The position numbers and the translations under genes were made by a program. Source: Cyclospora cayetanensis (lineage: Eukaryota > Apicomplexa > Conoidasida > Eucoccidiorida > Eimeriidae). Taken from it: 64,000 nucleotides of DNA. The stretch is from assembly GCF_002999335.1 (NCBI RefSeq), contig NW_020312236.1:186001-250000 (forward strand), in the 5' to 3' direction. The notes beneath the pieces were generated by a model. It was given only the letters and a program-made list of their open reading frames with translations. It did not search any database and was not told where the DNA came from. Below, one piece after another: positions 1 to 12,800 of the stretch. Every line of letters starts with the position of its first letter. Positions within the stretch are counted from its first letter, which is position 1.

Positions 1-3000
1 ACTGTTGGGGAACCGACGTCGTGCTGCTGTATTGCTGCGGGTGGCTGTATCCCGTCTGGCGGGAGGGTCCACCGAAGGGATTGGTAAAAGGAACTGCGTT
101 TGCGGAGTATACCGAGCTGGTAGGTGCCTGGGGTGACGGTGCACCTGGCGGCACAAAGCCCGTGTGGGGGGGGCTAGGGGCGGCAGTAGCCGCCTGTGGC
201 GTGGGATACACCGACATTTTCGGAAATATTTATGAACAAAACGTCGGTTTAGGAAGTCCGGAGACTAAAATACCAGCAAGAGCCAAAGAGCAAACCTGCA
301 CGATCCCCGCTACCGCCAGCCCCTAGAACAGATGCCCGCCGGAGAAGGGGGCGCTTGCTGCAACTCGATTGAATGGACGATCGATTTACGGTAGAGAAAG
401 AGAGATGAGCAGGGAGCATTTCTGCATAGGAGTTCCTTATTAATCCCTTAAAATGGTTGTTTTATCCACACGAATCCAGACTTGGGCAATTCCTGTACAG
501 CGCGGGTGTGAGATGCACGCGGGCGACACGGCACCCTCATTTTTTTGTATTCAACACGCTGCCGCTACCTGCCATACCGCCGCCGGCCAGCGGCGTGTCG
601 TTGCTTGTCTCGCACTCCCTTTCAGTCGTCCATCTCGAACATTTTCCGTATTACGAGCAAAAGCGTGTTGAAGTTGCTTCATGCAGTGCCAGGCGCGCAT
701 GTACATACCACCCTCTCTCTCCTCTGCGCACTTGGGGTTGTCTGTGGAGAGAGCGAGAAAACCCTACGCTGCTGCTGGCTGCCTGGAGGTCGGAAAAATT
801 TCAAGTCTAGCGGCCCCTGATCAACGCAAAAGGCTGCATGCACCACAGACAAACGGCTTATGTGCGGGTGGTCTGTGTCCCCTGTCTCCCAATACAGAAG
901 CAGACACCGCCTTCAAAGCGCGTTAAACCCCCCGGTGTAGCAAAGCATGATACGCTTCAGCGCACTTATATTTAACGAACAATTAGTAAGGAATCGACCA
1001 GTTGGTCGTGCTGTCCGCACGACTCGTTTTCTGCAGGGCTATGCTGCACCATCCACCGTCTCACCAGGGCGAGCTTTCGAATCCAAAAGCAACGCAAAAT
1101 TCGTAGAAGCTGTTACTTAGTGTTCACAAAAGAACATGCGCCTTCGCCCTGCCTTTGCTCATCACGGTTCCTGCATGAAGGAAGAGGGAACAGCTAGGAT
1201 ACGGGTTGCTGCACCCGCAAGGCACTCCGAGCACTCATAGTTAGTGGCACGTAATGTCTAGCTCACACGCACACAGCGCAGCGTCTTGTTATATAGAGCT
1301 GAGCGCACCATGAAGTAAGAAGGATATACGAACAAACAAGTCGATTGGGGAATTCTCTGCTAATTTGGTTTACTTCAACTAGTGCAGTACAAAGTGTTCT
1401 AGTGCAGCATAGCCCGCTAGGATATTGCTGTTAGCTCAATACAACGAAACGCATTATTGCAAGCATGTGCGCTAGAGGCGATGTGAAAGTAGCTGTGAAT
1501 GCCCGGAGTGCTGAGAGGGTGCAGCAACGCTTCGTTGAACTGTCCCTCTTCCTTCATCTCGGGAGCCATGAGAGTGCGGGAAGGGGAATGTGGAAACTCT
1601 GTTAACAAACTTCAGTAGAGTCCATTGGTTGGCATGAACTTCGGAGTGCTTGCTCCCTACAAAAACCGTGGATGTGAAGTTGCTTGCACCACCTGGTTGG
1701 TACAGCTGTTCCCCGCCTATCCAATGGCTTGGAATGCAGCGGGGTGTCAGGAATCCAGACAACGGTTGAGGAGCTTCGATTAAGACACATAGCAATCCAG
1801 CGAGCTGCTCTTCTTTAGGGACAAAAGACGGAGAAACTTCTTGGCGGTGAAACTTTACGGTGGCCACCGCCTTTTGGGGCGGCAGGGGCCGAGCTGCAAG
1901 CTGATATGAACGCAGTAGCTCCGCAGCTGAAAGAAATTCATGATAGTTCAGCCCATGAAATGAATAGGAGGATGCATAAATGCAGTGATGTCCACCAAAT
2001 AATCTCGGCAGTAAAGATAGGCACTACTCGAAGATGCCACCAACTGGTTGACGATGTTGCTTTTTACACCCCAGATGTAGAAAAACAAGCGTTCCTTGTT
2101 GCATGTCTATTGATGAGACGAGCACCTCAATGGTGGATCTACTGATGTAAATCAAACGTTTCCTTGCAGGGGTTATCACAATTCAAACCTTATAAGCCCT
2201 GTTTCATCCGTAGAAGCCGACATCAGCTCAACCGCGAGCGTTGAGCAACACGAGACAGTCTATGCAGGGTAACCTGCCAATAGATTGATGTGGTGACAAT
2301 ATGAAGTGTTCGTTCACAAAAGCCAGCCTACACGAACACCTGCTTCATCAGTAATCTACATTAAGTCCACTCGAAGTGTCACGTCACGTGGTCTTAGAAT
2401 AAGTTGCGACGCAGCGCTTATACACGCAAACTGTGTAGCTTCTGCCAATGCTCGACTAGCTGAAGTGTCAGAAAAACCGAAGCGCAGCTTCTGCGCGGGT
2501 TTTTGAGTCAAGTCAGAGCTTAGAGCCTACAGATGTCTGGGCTGTATTCACCGGTCCTAGGGGACAGTCCTGAGTGAGCAAGAGGACAAAGCCAGAAGAA
2601 GCCCATGCGTTTAGGCAACCCAGACAGCCCTCAGCAATCCATCTTTTAATACTGTCAGAGATTAGTCGATATAACTCGGACCTTCAAAACCGTGCGAAAA
2701 AACACGAACTTGAACAATAAGACTGGGTCCAGCAAAAAGCAGGCTATGGAGCGAGCACAGAGGGCAAATCAGGTAAAGTGAACGTCTCCTATGCAGGCTG
2801 AGAAGTAGCGAAGGGGACGACAGAGGACAGACCCGTTCATGAAGGTCTAGCACAGCTCAATCTTGCGCTGGTACAGAATGAAATCAATGCTCGGTGTAAT
2901 GGGCTGGCCATAAGGGATTATAAGATGTTTGCAAGATTTGACTCCGTTCAAACCTGCTGGTGCCCAAAGTAGGTAAAACGAAACACTGAAGGCAGAAGAG

Positions 3001-4613
3001 GGTAATATATGAAGCAAATCCTACCCTGCGCATCGAATGAGTGAAAAGAGACTTTAAAGAACAGTGCTTGGGCTGTACAGCAGAAGACAGCGTTATCCAT
3101 CTGACTGCGGGCGCCTGGAATTTTCAGTATTTTTTGATGCCATTGCCTTGCAGCATTATGGGAAGAAATGGTGTCTTGCTGTTGACCGACTCTGGTTGGC
3201 GTCTGCAGGATGTGGCAATATATGCCGTGTCACGACGCGATGGAGGTTCCAGCTGGAAGCCTCAGATAGTAGAGAGAGTCAGGGGTGTTTCCTTCAGTGT
3301 GAAATGGGTGTCCTTTCCTGCTTTCTTGGAGTTTAAGTACGACAGTTTGAGCATCATCGAAGTTTCAAGTAACACCAAAACACGGAGCAAATAGCGGGGC
3401 CGATTTTACTCTTCTATTACTTAGGGACCATTCTAAATAGGCTGGTGTTAGAAAGAGTAACTTACGAACTGATTTCTTTGCATTTGTTACTTTGGCTGGT
3501 ATGCTTGGTGCGATGATCGCTCGACAGACTGGCGCCTTTTCGGTGCGGAAAGCTCCTTGTGGTAGTAACTAAAGTATAGGTTAGGAAAGCCACATTTATA
3601 GCAAGGAAATGGAGTTCAAATTTGCTATGGACGAGAAGAGTAAAACTGCAGGAGAGTGGGCGCAGCTCGGCTGAGGGGAGCAGGTCGATCAGCTGTCGTC
3701 GCTCTTGTAGCACACCTTCATGAAGAAGATGGAGCCCTCTCGCTGTACAGGCTTCGCATGTGCGCAGTTCCATATAAAACAGAAAGCTTTTGTGGGGGTT
3801 GTGCCTAATTCGGCGCCCGTTTGTGTCCTAAGCTCTGCGGCTTTCTGTGCCCCGATGCAAGCAACGGTCATGGACTTTTGCTTCTGTGCAAAGAAAGCCA
3901 TTGAAGTAGGAGCGACACTGCCTCGTTTGCTGCTTCTCAGCGATCCAGTAAAAATCCGACAATTCGTGTGCTCTTAAGCGGCTTTTTTCCGTACTGCTTC
4001 ATGAGCTTGCCGACAGTCAATACAAAATCATTGCCGCTCGGATTTCTCTGGAGTTGCCGCGGAGGAAGGGGCAGAGGCACACTTTGCAGTTGCCCAGATC
4101 ACATTCCCTGTGTGTAGATATGTTGTCTTGATGCTTAGACGCTTAATCTTATGGGTTTCTTGCTGTTACCGCCGAGCTTGCGCTAGATCGTCTGGGGCGG
4201 GGATTCGGACCAGAACAGCCTTTGCACTGCTCCCAGCTGCTGGGAGTCGGTCGTGTCCACTCTAATCCCTGAATTCATGCCCCGCATCTCACGGAAAACA
4301 TCTGCAAAAGGCTTTGCAGGCAATTACATATGCGAAGCAGCGGCTCATGATTTATGAAAGGTCAGTCTTCAGTGGAGATCTAGACACCGGAAGCGCTTGC
4401 ACAGGTTAGGAGCCTTTCCCAGTACACCGCTGTTGACTGGATTCATTCAGGTGCAGACATATTTGAAGCACTGCTTCGCAGCGGATAAGTTCAACTCAAT
4501 GAGACGAGCATTCTTTTCCCCGTGACTCTGCCCCTAGCCCTCAAGCATCAGGAATATCGCACCGAGTTGCGCGCTCTGCGGAGAAACCCTCCCAACGGAC
4601 GGCGTTTAGGAGA
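1..4613. other. No supportable gene; region upstream of the AP2 gene
   Basis: Only short ORFs (about 60-130 codons) occur here on both strands. None shows a recognisable domain, a convincing chain of splice sites, or protein-like composition over a useful length. Tandem repeats are nearly absent, in contrast to 7-34 kb. A 79-codon plus-strand ORF at 1906-2145 ends in RRAPQWWIY, vaguely like the Trp-Trp region of retroelement Gag proteins; it is treated as a lead only. The last few hundred bases probably hold the promoter and 5' UTR of the AP2 gene. Confidence 0.5.
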
Positions 4614-5969
4614 ATGGCGGAACTTGGAGGGCCACCCTCCCCCTCTGCATGCAGTCTTCTTGATTTGCGCTCCAGCGCTTCAGGAAAGGTCACTCGCGTA
4701 AAAGCGAACAGTGTAGAGGGCAGCGACGACGACAGTGCTTCGACAACGGCGCCTCAGACGCCGAGCTCCTGTGACACGTCCGACAGTCTGATTCGTAGCC
4801 AGCGGCTCTTCGATGTTTCCTCGCAGCAGGAGAGAGCCTCGAAGACGCCTGGACTGTCATCGGAAGTGGCTGGGGAGATTCGACACACAAACGCATGCAC
4901 ACAGCAGACGGCTTCCTCATGCAGGCAGATGGTCAGGTGTGACCAAAACGAGCAGTTGCGGACGGCTGGCATGGAGCTCCCCGACTCACAAGCGCACTCC
5001 GAACAGAGTGAGCTCCGGGATAGTCAGTCCTGCAGCAGCACTAGCACCACTACCACCACCACGGGGGGTAGTGGCGGTAGTGGTAGTGGTGCTCCTGCTG
5101 CTGCTGCGACTACAGATATTATCCAGCCTTCTGTTGCGCCTCGGGGGGGGACCTTGCAGAGTTCAGTTCGTGCAGAGCTAATTAGCTGTCAAGACACCCT
5201 TGGGAGTCTCCCTGGAGAGGAGGGGAGAACTGAGGCAATTCAGACACTGCCCGGAGTGCCCACACTCGACACTGGTGAATCTTTGCAGACGCTGGTGGAA
5301 GATTACCATCAGCGAAGGGCAGCCTTCGAGCAGAACTGTTGCCAACGGTATGCACAGATATTTGAAGCGGCGAGACACACGCGTCGCCACGGGGGAATCT
5401 GGAACGGAGGCGCTGCAAGCACCAACGCACAGCAACATCAGCAGCGGCAGCCAGGCGCAGGAGTAGCGCTCACCCGCAAGAAAGGCCAGGATGGCGAGTT
5501 TGGCGGATCTGCGTCTTCTTCTGGCGAAGAGGCAGCAATTTGCAGCGGCGTGGCAGAGAGAGAGGCTACGGCTCGCTCTGCGGGGGAGAGTGGAATGCCT
5601 GGGAGGCGTGCAGCAGGCAAGGGCCAGAGCCAGCGATCCTTCCCCTACAGACAGTTCCACGTGCACCATTTCCTTCCCGAGCCAGAAAACAAAGTCGGAC
5701 TGCTGAAGCACCCGACGCCGGCACAGTTCAACAAGTATCCCAAAGCGCGCGGCGTTTGGTTCGACCCGCATCGTAATCTGGTGCGAACTTGCTGGAAGGA
5801 GAATGGGAAGGCGAGAACTATGGGCTTTCCCGTCAACAAGTTTGGACTGGAGGAAGCACGAACGCTAGCCGTAGAGTACCACTACTACAAGTGCCCGACG
5901 GATCCGTTGCCAGACGATCTGACAACACTCATTCCCAGGAAGCCGCCGCATGCGTACGGCTGGTGCTAA
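4614..5969 (+). CDS. ApiAP2-type transcription factor with one C-terminal AP2 domain
   Basis: Single-exon 451-residue protein. The last ~75 residues carry an AP2/ERF-like DNA-binding domain (about residues 377-426): RGVWFDPHRNLVRTCW gives the first strands, GFPVNKFG the third, and LEEARTLAVEYHYY the helix. This is the arrangement seen in apicomplexan AP2 proteins, which are the main sequence-specific regulators in these parasites, so a nuclear DNA-binding role is expected. The first ~320 residues are low-complexity and Ser/Thr/Gln-rich, with a six-Thr run followed by a Gly-Ser linker (about residues 145-160) and no second domain. A short helical segment (about 225-255, EDYHQRRAAFEQNCCQRY) lies between. 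The start is the first ATG in a frame open to the stop. The 3' end faces the ferlin 3' end 857 bases away. The AP2 call is firm; target genes and stage are unknown. Confidence 0.9.
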   Translation: MAELGGPPSPSACSLLDLRSSASGKVTRVKANSVEGSDDDSASTTAPQTPSSCDTSDSLIRSQRLFDVSSQQERASKTPGLSSEVAGEIRHTNACTQQTASSCRQMVRCDQNEQLRTAGMELPDSQAHSEQSELRDSQSCSSTSTTTTTTGGSGGSGSGAPAAAATTDIIQPSVAPRGGTLQSSVRAELISCQDTLGSLPGEEGRTEAIQTLPGVPTLDTGESLQTLVEDYHQRRAAFEQNCCQRYAQIFEAARHTRRHGGIWNGGAASTNAQQHQQRQPGAGVALTRKKGQDGEFGGSASSSGEEAAICSGVAEREATARSAGESGMPGRRAAGKGQSQRSFPYRQFHVHHFLPEPENKVGLLKHPTPAQFNKYPKARGVWFDPHRNLVRTCWKENGKARTMGFPVNKFGLEEARTLAVEYHYYKCPTDPLPDDLTTLIPRKPPHAYGWC

Positions 5970-6825
5970 GGGACTAAGAGAGAGGGATTGGGAGACAGTG
6001 CTGCTCCTCACGCCTCTCCCCATGCGAAACGATGTCGAGAGGGCGGCAGGGCATGTGAACGAGAGAGCCAGACTTTTCAGTGCAGATGTTTGCGCGCCGT
6101 GAAGGTGTGCAAATTGCTTTTATAACACACATTTCCGACTTTGGGGGTTTCTGGTGTTTGGACGCATCTTTCGTTCAATGGGGTAGGAAGAGCTATTGGG
6201 TGGGTGGGGGGAAAGCGCATGCGACCTCCATCTACGCTCACGTTCAACAATAACAGAACCTGATACGAGCTTGCGGTTGAACTAGACAAAAAAGAAAGCG
6301 CAGTGTGTGTCTGTAGGCTTCCAGTCGACTTCGGATTCTTACCGATTCAAATGCAAGGCAGCACACCCCAGAAACGGATTCTCTCTTTTCTCATATGAAC
6401 CGATTCTAGGAGGGTGGCTTGGAGGAAGAAGCAACAACAAGCCAGACACCCCTTCGTTTGCTCACCCATGGTGTCAAGACAGGGATGTATCGCCTCTACA
6501 CAGTATGCTGCACCCCAGAGAGAGCCCAACGGCCCCATGTGTAGACATGTCGTGCTTGCTATTAGCTGCTTGCTATCAGCTGCTTCCCTGCCACCATCAC
6601 CCACCCGCCGGCATGAGCCGAAGGAGGGCAGGAGGACTATAATGGATATCCGTCGTATCGTGTGGGCATGCGGAGAAAACGTTGCATGCGTGGCATCCCA
6701 AGCAACACTACTCAGCGCGCGGGTGTGCTGGTCTCTTCGGGATGCTCCTGGGGGAAACCCCGACACAAGCAATCTCTCAGAGCCATCAGCCGCCGAATGA
6801 AGGGGCGAACACCACACCCTCTTCT
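5970..6825. other. Convergent intergenic region (AP2 and ferlin 3' ends)
   Basis: Holds the 3' UTRs of two convergent genes. ORFs here are shadows without domains. No tandem array or obvious RNA gene was seen. Confidence 0.5.
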
Positions 6826-9800
6826 TTACTTCAGAAGGAACATGATGAAAATGACAATCGCTACGATGCCAGCTACTGCCATCCACACGCCTGTCCATTT
6901 GAGCCCCGACATAATGGCGGAGCTTGCAGCCCCCACAGTTTCGTTGATCGCTTCCCAATCCACGTACGTTCTGTTTTGCGTCACGGCAGGGAGAAAAGGA
7001 TCTCGATTAGGCTCCTCTCGACCCTGCCCAACTGGTGAGTAGTCGGCCTCCTTCAGAGGGAGAATGCTAGCTTCCACCTCGACTGAGCCGCGAGATTTGC
7101 CTTTGAACGCTGGATGGCTGCACCGGAGCCAGAACCTGGAGGTACGCAGCAGCCCAACGGCCGAGCAGAGAGAGAGGCATGCGCACAGTCGTGACGAGAG
7201 AAAGGAGGAAAAGAGGCGCGAAATCGCCACGGGCAGTCTGAACGTGTGGGAAAGTGCGTGCACGTCGAGGCCGTTCGACGAAAGAAAGCAGCCCTCCCCA
7301 GAAGTAAGCAGAGGCTTCAGGTGACTAGCGGAAGAGTTTGCTACCAAGCGGCTTTCGGGTGAGCCGAGCTGCCAAGCCCGCCCTATAAAAGCACGTGCAG
7401 GCAAGAAGCAGCGCAGCAGGGAGGGTGGGATGCATATTCGAGGCAGCAGCGGGAGAGAGAGGGACGCGTTGGCTGCTCGCCGCAGCCTTCGTCGTGTTAC
7501 TTGGGCAGTCTGTACACTTGGCCTCTCTTCCTTGCCCTGAAGAAATCCGCGGTGAGGTCGAAGTTGCACTCGCCTATAGGCTCGCCTGAGCTTAACACTG
7601 CATAATTCCATATCTGAACCTTGAGGACAGGCACAGGGGCGGGAATTTTGACGTCGAAGACACAGCGCCAGTTGAATATGCCGGAGCCATCCTTGCTGTT
7701 GTAATGCGTGTCGGTGTCGTGGACTACTTCGTTGTTCTCTTCCAGAGTGAAGATCGATCGGACGAACATCGAAATGGATGAATTGTCGTCCATCGGAACT
7801 GCCTTCACGCGCCATATCACCAGCTGTACATACACGACCCCGCACAAATAGTGTGCATGAAAATGTTCGTAAATATCCATAGGGCGAGCCGACACGCACA
7901 ATGCCACACACATACACGCACCAGCAAACACCGAGGAAGAAGCTTCTCGTCTGTCTTCCACACACGCATGCATGCACACATCGTGCGTGCATGTTCAGAC
8001 AGCCCGAACAGTGGTGAGTGATCCCCACGAGGCGCCCGTGGAAATTTGGCCTGCCAGTTCAGCGGCTGCCTGCGGGCATGCACGCGTGGAAGAGGCAGTG
8101 CACTGGAGTGCAGCAGAAATCACTGTCGCGACCAACGCACCCGCAGCTGGAAGTCATCTGCCTCAGCACTGGCCAAAGTGAACGGCGGATGCTCCTGAGC
8201 GTAATCCTCAGTCATGATCTCAAAGAAGCCGCGCAGCGTGCCGTGCGAAACTGTGCTTCCTTCGTTCTTCAGTGTTCTGAGGAGAGGGAACGAGAGGCAA
8301 GCACACCCGGAGCACCCTTCTATGCCCCCCTTTCTTGCAGGATGGCTTTGGGCAGGCAACCTTTGCAACGCAGCTCGCTCAGGAGACTGCAAGGCTCTGC
8401 ACGCACCGCAGTTCGATGGGAGTAACCTCTTGCTCGACCATGGCAGCGACTTTTGAATTGAAGAACCGATCTTCCATGTCGATGAAGGTGCGTCCTACGC
8501 ACTCGTCGAGTACTCTTCCCTGATTCATGATGGCCACCTGCATGCAATAACGTCACAAACAAGAGGCAGAGAGAGCCACGAAAAAAGCGACCTCGGCAAA
8601 GCCAAGAAGAACGCCTCCAGCTCCCCACGATGTGCCGATCGCAACCGACCAGAAATACAGCCCGTTGCGCGTTGCACATCCTCCTGGCCGGAGGGGGAGC
8701 ACAAGCTCGCTGCCCTCCCTCGGTAGAACAAAACTGGTGGCTACTCTTTGAAGAGGCTTCCTCGAGCGGCGAAGTCAAAGGGTCCGTGCTGCAACACTCA
8801 CCTGAACAACGGCGTGTTCAGGGAGAGAACACGCGAGGCTGTAGCACCTGTTGAACTCAGGCTTGAACCCCTGCTTCTTTACATGCCCTGAATCCTTGAG
8901 GTTGTGGGTTAGGCCCCCGCAAAGAGTTTCTGAACTCGAGGAATTATAAATCCACACGTACGTCTGGATGTCGGCAGCGCCAGAAGGCGGCACTAATCCA
9001 CGTGCCGCTAACACGTAGGCACGAACCACCAAGTCGCGGGTGCCTGAATATGTGAGAAAGAAGCGAAACCCCCGAAAATTGCACTCCGAGAAAAGCAGTG
9101 CATCTATCTATACATGAATATATACAAAAATACGTGAATACAGGTGCCACTTGCACGCGCGCACAGCGCCTTCGAGAGACACGACATGCAAAGTACTGCG
9201 TTGCATGAGGAACACACGCTAAGGAACCGCACAGATCGGTCCTGGGGGGAAGGATGAATTAAAGCAGCTCTCGGTAAAGCTGCATACTCTTATAGAATTG
9301 CACGCTGCAAAAGAAAGCGGCAGAAGCGCTCGAAAAAAGCGCGAGAAAAAGAGGAAAGAAGGAGAATTAGCGGCCAGTTCACTGCCTTGACTTTTTTTGC
9401 ATTGCGTGCGCTTGCATGCGTCCTTATTTCATCCACGGCTTACGCTTTCGGCATCTGTAATGAAGCTAGCGATGGGAAAGGTGCTAAACGCCACGCAACG
9501 CTATGAAGGCAGCAGCAAAACAAGCAAGAGGGGGGAAACTAATCACGGGAAGGAAGAACCGCACTTTCGTATTTCTGCACGAGATCCTGGCAGACTTCGT
9601 TCATTTCTTCCATTTCTTCACCGATGTTTTCGCCTTGGTAAACGCGGCAAATGTATTTTAAGTATCCAATCGTCTCCGGAACGCCGCAGTCCGTGCACTG
9701 CAACGCACACAACAAAGGAAGAACGTCTTGAAACGGCCCAATCAGCATTTTGCTGGGAGTTGCCAAGTGTATCCTCCTGTAGGGGTATACAAAGAAAGGA

Positions 9801-12800
9801 GAGAATTTCCAAAACTCCACCTGCCCTCGTTATGCCTCCCCCTGCAAGCGAATGCAAGCGACTCTCTGTCTCGCCATGCACGCCGCTAGAGCACAAATCA
9901 CACCCAGAACCATCGTCCTCCAATTCTATAGACGCACTTGCCACACTCTGTAGAACGCGGGAAAGACACAGAACGCATACCCTAAAGATAGGAACCCTCA
10001 AATAAGGCAAGTCGTTGACGCCAAAGTCCGTTTCCATCTCATAGGGAATTTCATCGCGCATGTTCTCCTCGACCTCGTCATCGTCAGCCTACAGCGGAGC
10101 ACGTGAGGAAAGTTCAAAACACGCCTATGCATTCTGTAGCAGCAGCAGGAGGGCACGAGACGCAACAACAGGCAGACAGACAGGCAAGCACAGCGGCAGC
10201 CATGTACGGGGGGGCACAGAAAAAGTCGTGTAAAATGCTTTTAGCGTTATGGCGTCAAAAAGTGGGTGAAAGCGTGTGTAAGAAAGTGTGAAAGTGTGTG
10301 TGAAAGTGCGTGTGTGTGTGTGTGTGTGTCTCCCTACATATATATATATATATACATATATATATACATGCACATATGTACATATAGGCACATCTATATG
10401 TATGTATATATATGTATGTGTACGTGAAGATGCGTGTTTTTTTGTGCATCGCATACCATCGTGAGGACGAAGTTGAGTGCCTCAGGCTCGAAGCCGTACA
10501 GTTCTGACTGCTTGTGCAACGCAGCATTCTCTTTGGCGTAGGCTCCTTCCATCGGGTTGCTCTTCTTCATTGCAAGAGCACCGAGAAAGCCTTTTCCCCG
10601 AGAGCGGGGCCGTTCCATGTGCTTTTCTCGAATTGTACTAATCCGATTGACGGGAGGCATGGCAGCAGCTCCGAAAGCTACATAATCATCCAGCGGTTCT
10701 AAGCGCGAATTCGCACAATCAGGATCGTTGTAAGGGACCAGCATCTTCTTGTTGACCTATGTAGGCGCAGTCAGTGCGAAAAAAACAATTTATCCGCGCA
10801 AAATTACTACGCTACACGCCCCCGTGGTGTTCATTTTCCGCTGACTACGTAGAGACACACCTTAGAGAGGAGAGAGTGAGAACCCCGTAGAGACACAGAG
10901 AATGCGTGAGGGAGGTAAGAGAGAGAAACAGAGAGACTATACGCACATGCATGCACTAGAGTCGGAATGAGCATTTCTCATCTTCCCTCTTTGTCTGTCT
11001 CTCTCTCTCTCCCTCTTTCCATGCCTCTCTAGGAGACTGGGGTTTGTGCATCTCTAGATGTGCCTCTCTACAGTTGAGCTCCGGGAGAAGCTTCCTGCCG
11101 CTCAGCTACTGCCTCCCCTCCGGAAGACGCACCTTCTCAGCGGCAGGAGCAGGCTTGGAATGCCCTAAGGCCCCTTCTTCTCCTGCGGCTTTAACCTCCG
11201 CTGGCTGACCAGCAACGCCATCACTCAGACGCTGCATGCGGAGAGGCACACAAACAGCTCCCAGCGGCAACAAAAAAATCCCCCGCTGCGCATGCTGAAG
11301 CAGCCCTCGCCGCTCAGTCCGGCTGGTGCACAAGGCATTTGCACACGACAAAAAGCGCGTTTTCGAGCACTTTCACGCGTGGGAGAGACAGAGAAAGCAG
11401 CGGTTACAGACGGAGGAGAGGTCAAAAGCACCAGCAGCAAAAAACGCAAAAATCCCCATTGCACCAGTGCAAACAGCCGGCCGACCGACTACGCAATAAA
11501 TATATATATATATATGTAGATATATATATGTATACATATATATGTATATCTGTATGTACTCTAGCATTTTCGGCGTCCTCAATCATCACTTCTTCCATGA
11601 CTTGCAGCTTGAACATTTCTCGTGTCTGCAACAGCATTTCGCCGCACGCCTCGTCAGGTCGAGCCCACGTGTGCGCAGCAGCCCACAGAAAAACAAGGGG
11701 CTCTCTTGACATGCCGCCCTCTAAGGCTGATTTTTGCTAAAAAACGCAGACATTGTACTGCCTTCGCTCCACACAGAGAGACGCCGCATCATGAACAAGA
11801 AGGAAAGCCTCTTAACGCAAGCGCAGGAGCAAGCAGCAAAGTTGGAAAGCAGAAAAGCAGTAAAGAAGGAAAGTTGGAAAGCAGAAAAGCTGGAAAGCAG
11901 GAAAGCAGAAAAGTAGGCAAGCAGGAAAGCAAGCATGGAACCGTAAATATTATGGCACGGCATTACAAACGATCCTGGCAAGTAAGAGGGGAAAAGCATG
12001 CAGCGCGCACCTCCTCCCGTTCTCTCTGCTCTAGCCAAGGCAGCAAAGGATTAAGAGTGATATACGCCATGCCAACGTCCTTAAGAGACGTTCCAGAGAT
12101 TCCCTCCACTTCGTCTAGCACCTTCACCTCCATGAAGCAGTGGTGCTGCATGCGTTTTGGAAGCGAGACGCCGACGTTGAAGTGCTGCAGAAAATTCCAG
12201 TTGCCGCCTTCCCCCATGTGCGGCTCGCTTGTCTTCTCTGACCAAAGCGGCTTGGTTGTGTCTTCGACGTCGCGTCCAAAGCAGAGCTGCATGCGCGCAT
12301 GCAGGCGCACGACGAGCCGCAGACGCGATAAACGACAGGCAAGGAAGAAGGCTTTCCCCATCCGGTACTTTCCCCTCTTTTGCTCCTCCTATTTTCCCCT
12401 CCGTGCGCCACCATGGCGTCGTGTGCGCTACCATGGCGTCGTGTGCGCCACCATGGCGTCGAAACTCGGCATGCACGCAAATACAGGTCGCTCCAGAGGA
12501 CGCGCACGGAAAGCGAGGGAGGCGCAACAAACAAGGCGCTGAAGTGAGAGTAAAGCAAAAGCAGACACCGAGTGAGGCACCCGTCGTGGCTACACAGAAA
12601 GCCTTCTCCTCAAACAACGTTCAACCCCCTCTCCCCCGAATGTCGCTTCTCCACATAGTGGGCCAAGGCAAGTAGCAAAAAAGCTTGTCGCATGCCATTA
12701 TGGCACCATTTGTAATTCCGACAAGAAGGTTGCACAGGCGGACTACTGACAGCTTTACAGCATGCACACCAGGGGAGAAAGGTATCCCGACGGGTGCGCT

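Noticed and set aside
1472..1867. 131-codon minus-strand ORF
   Set aside because: No domain, no splice partners, and unremarkable composition in a gene-free region.
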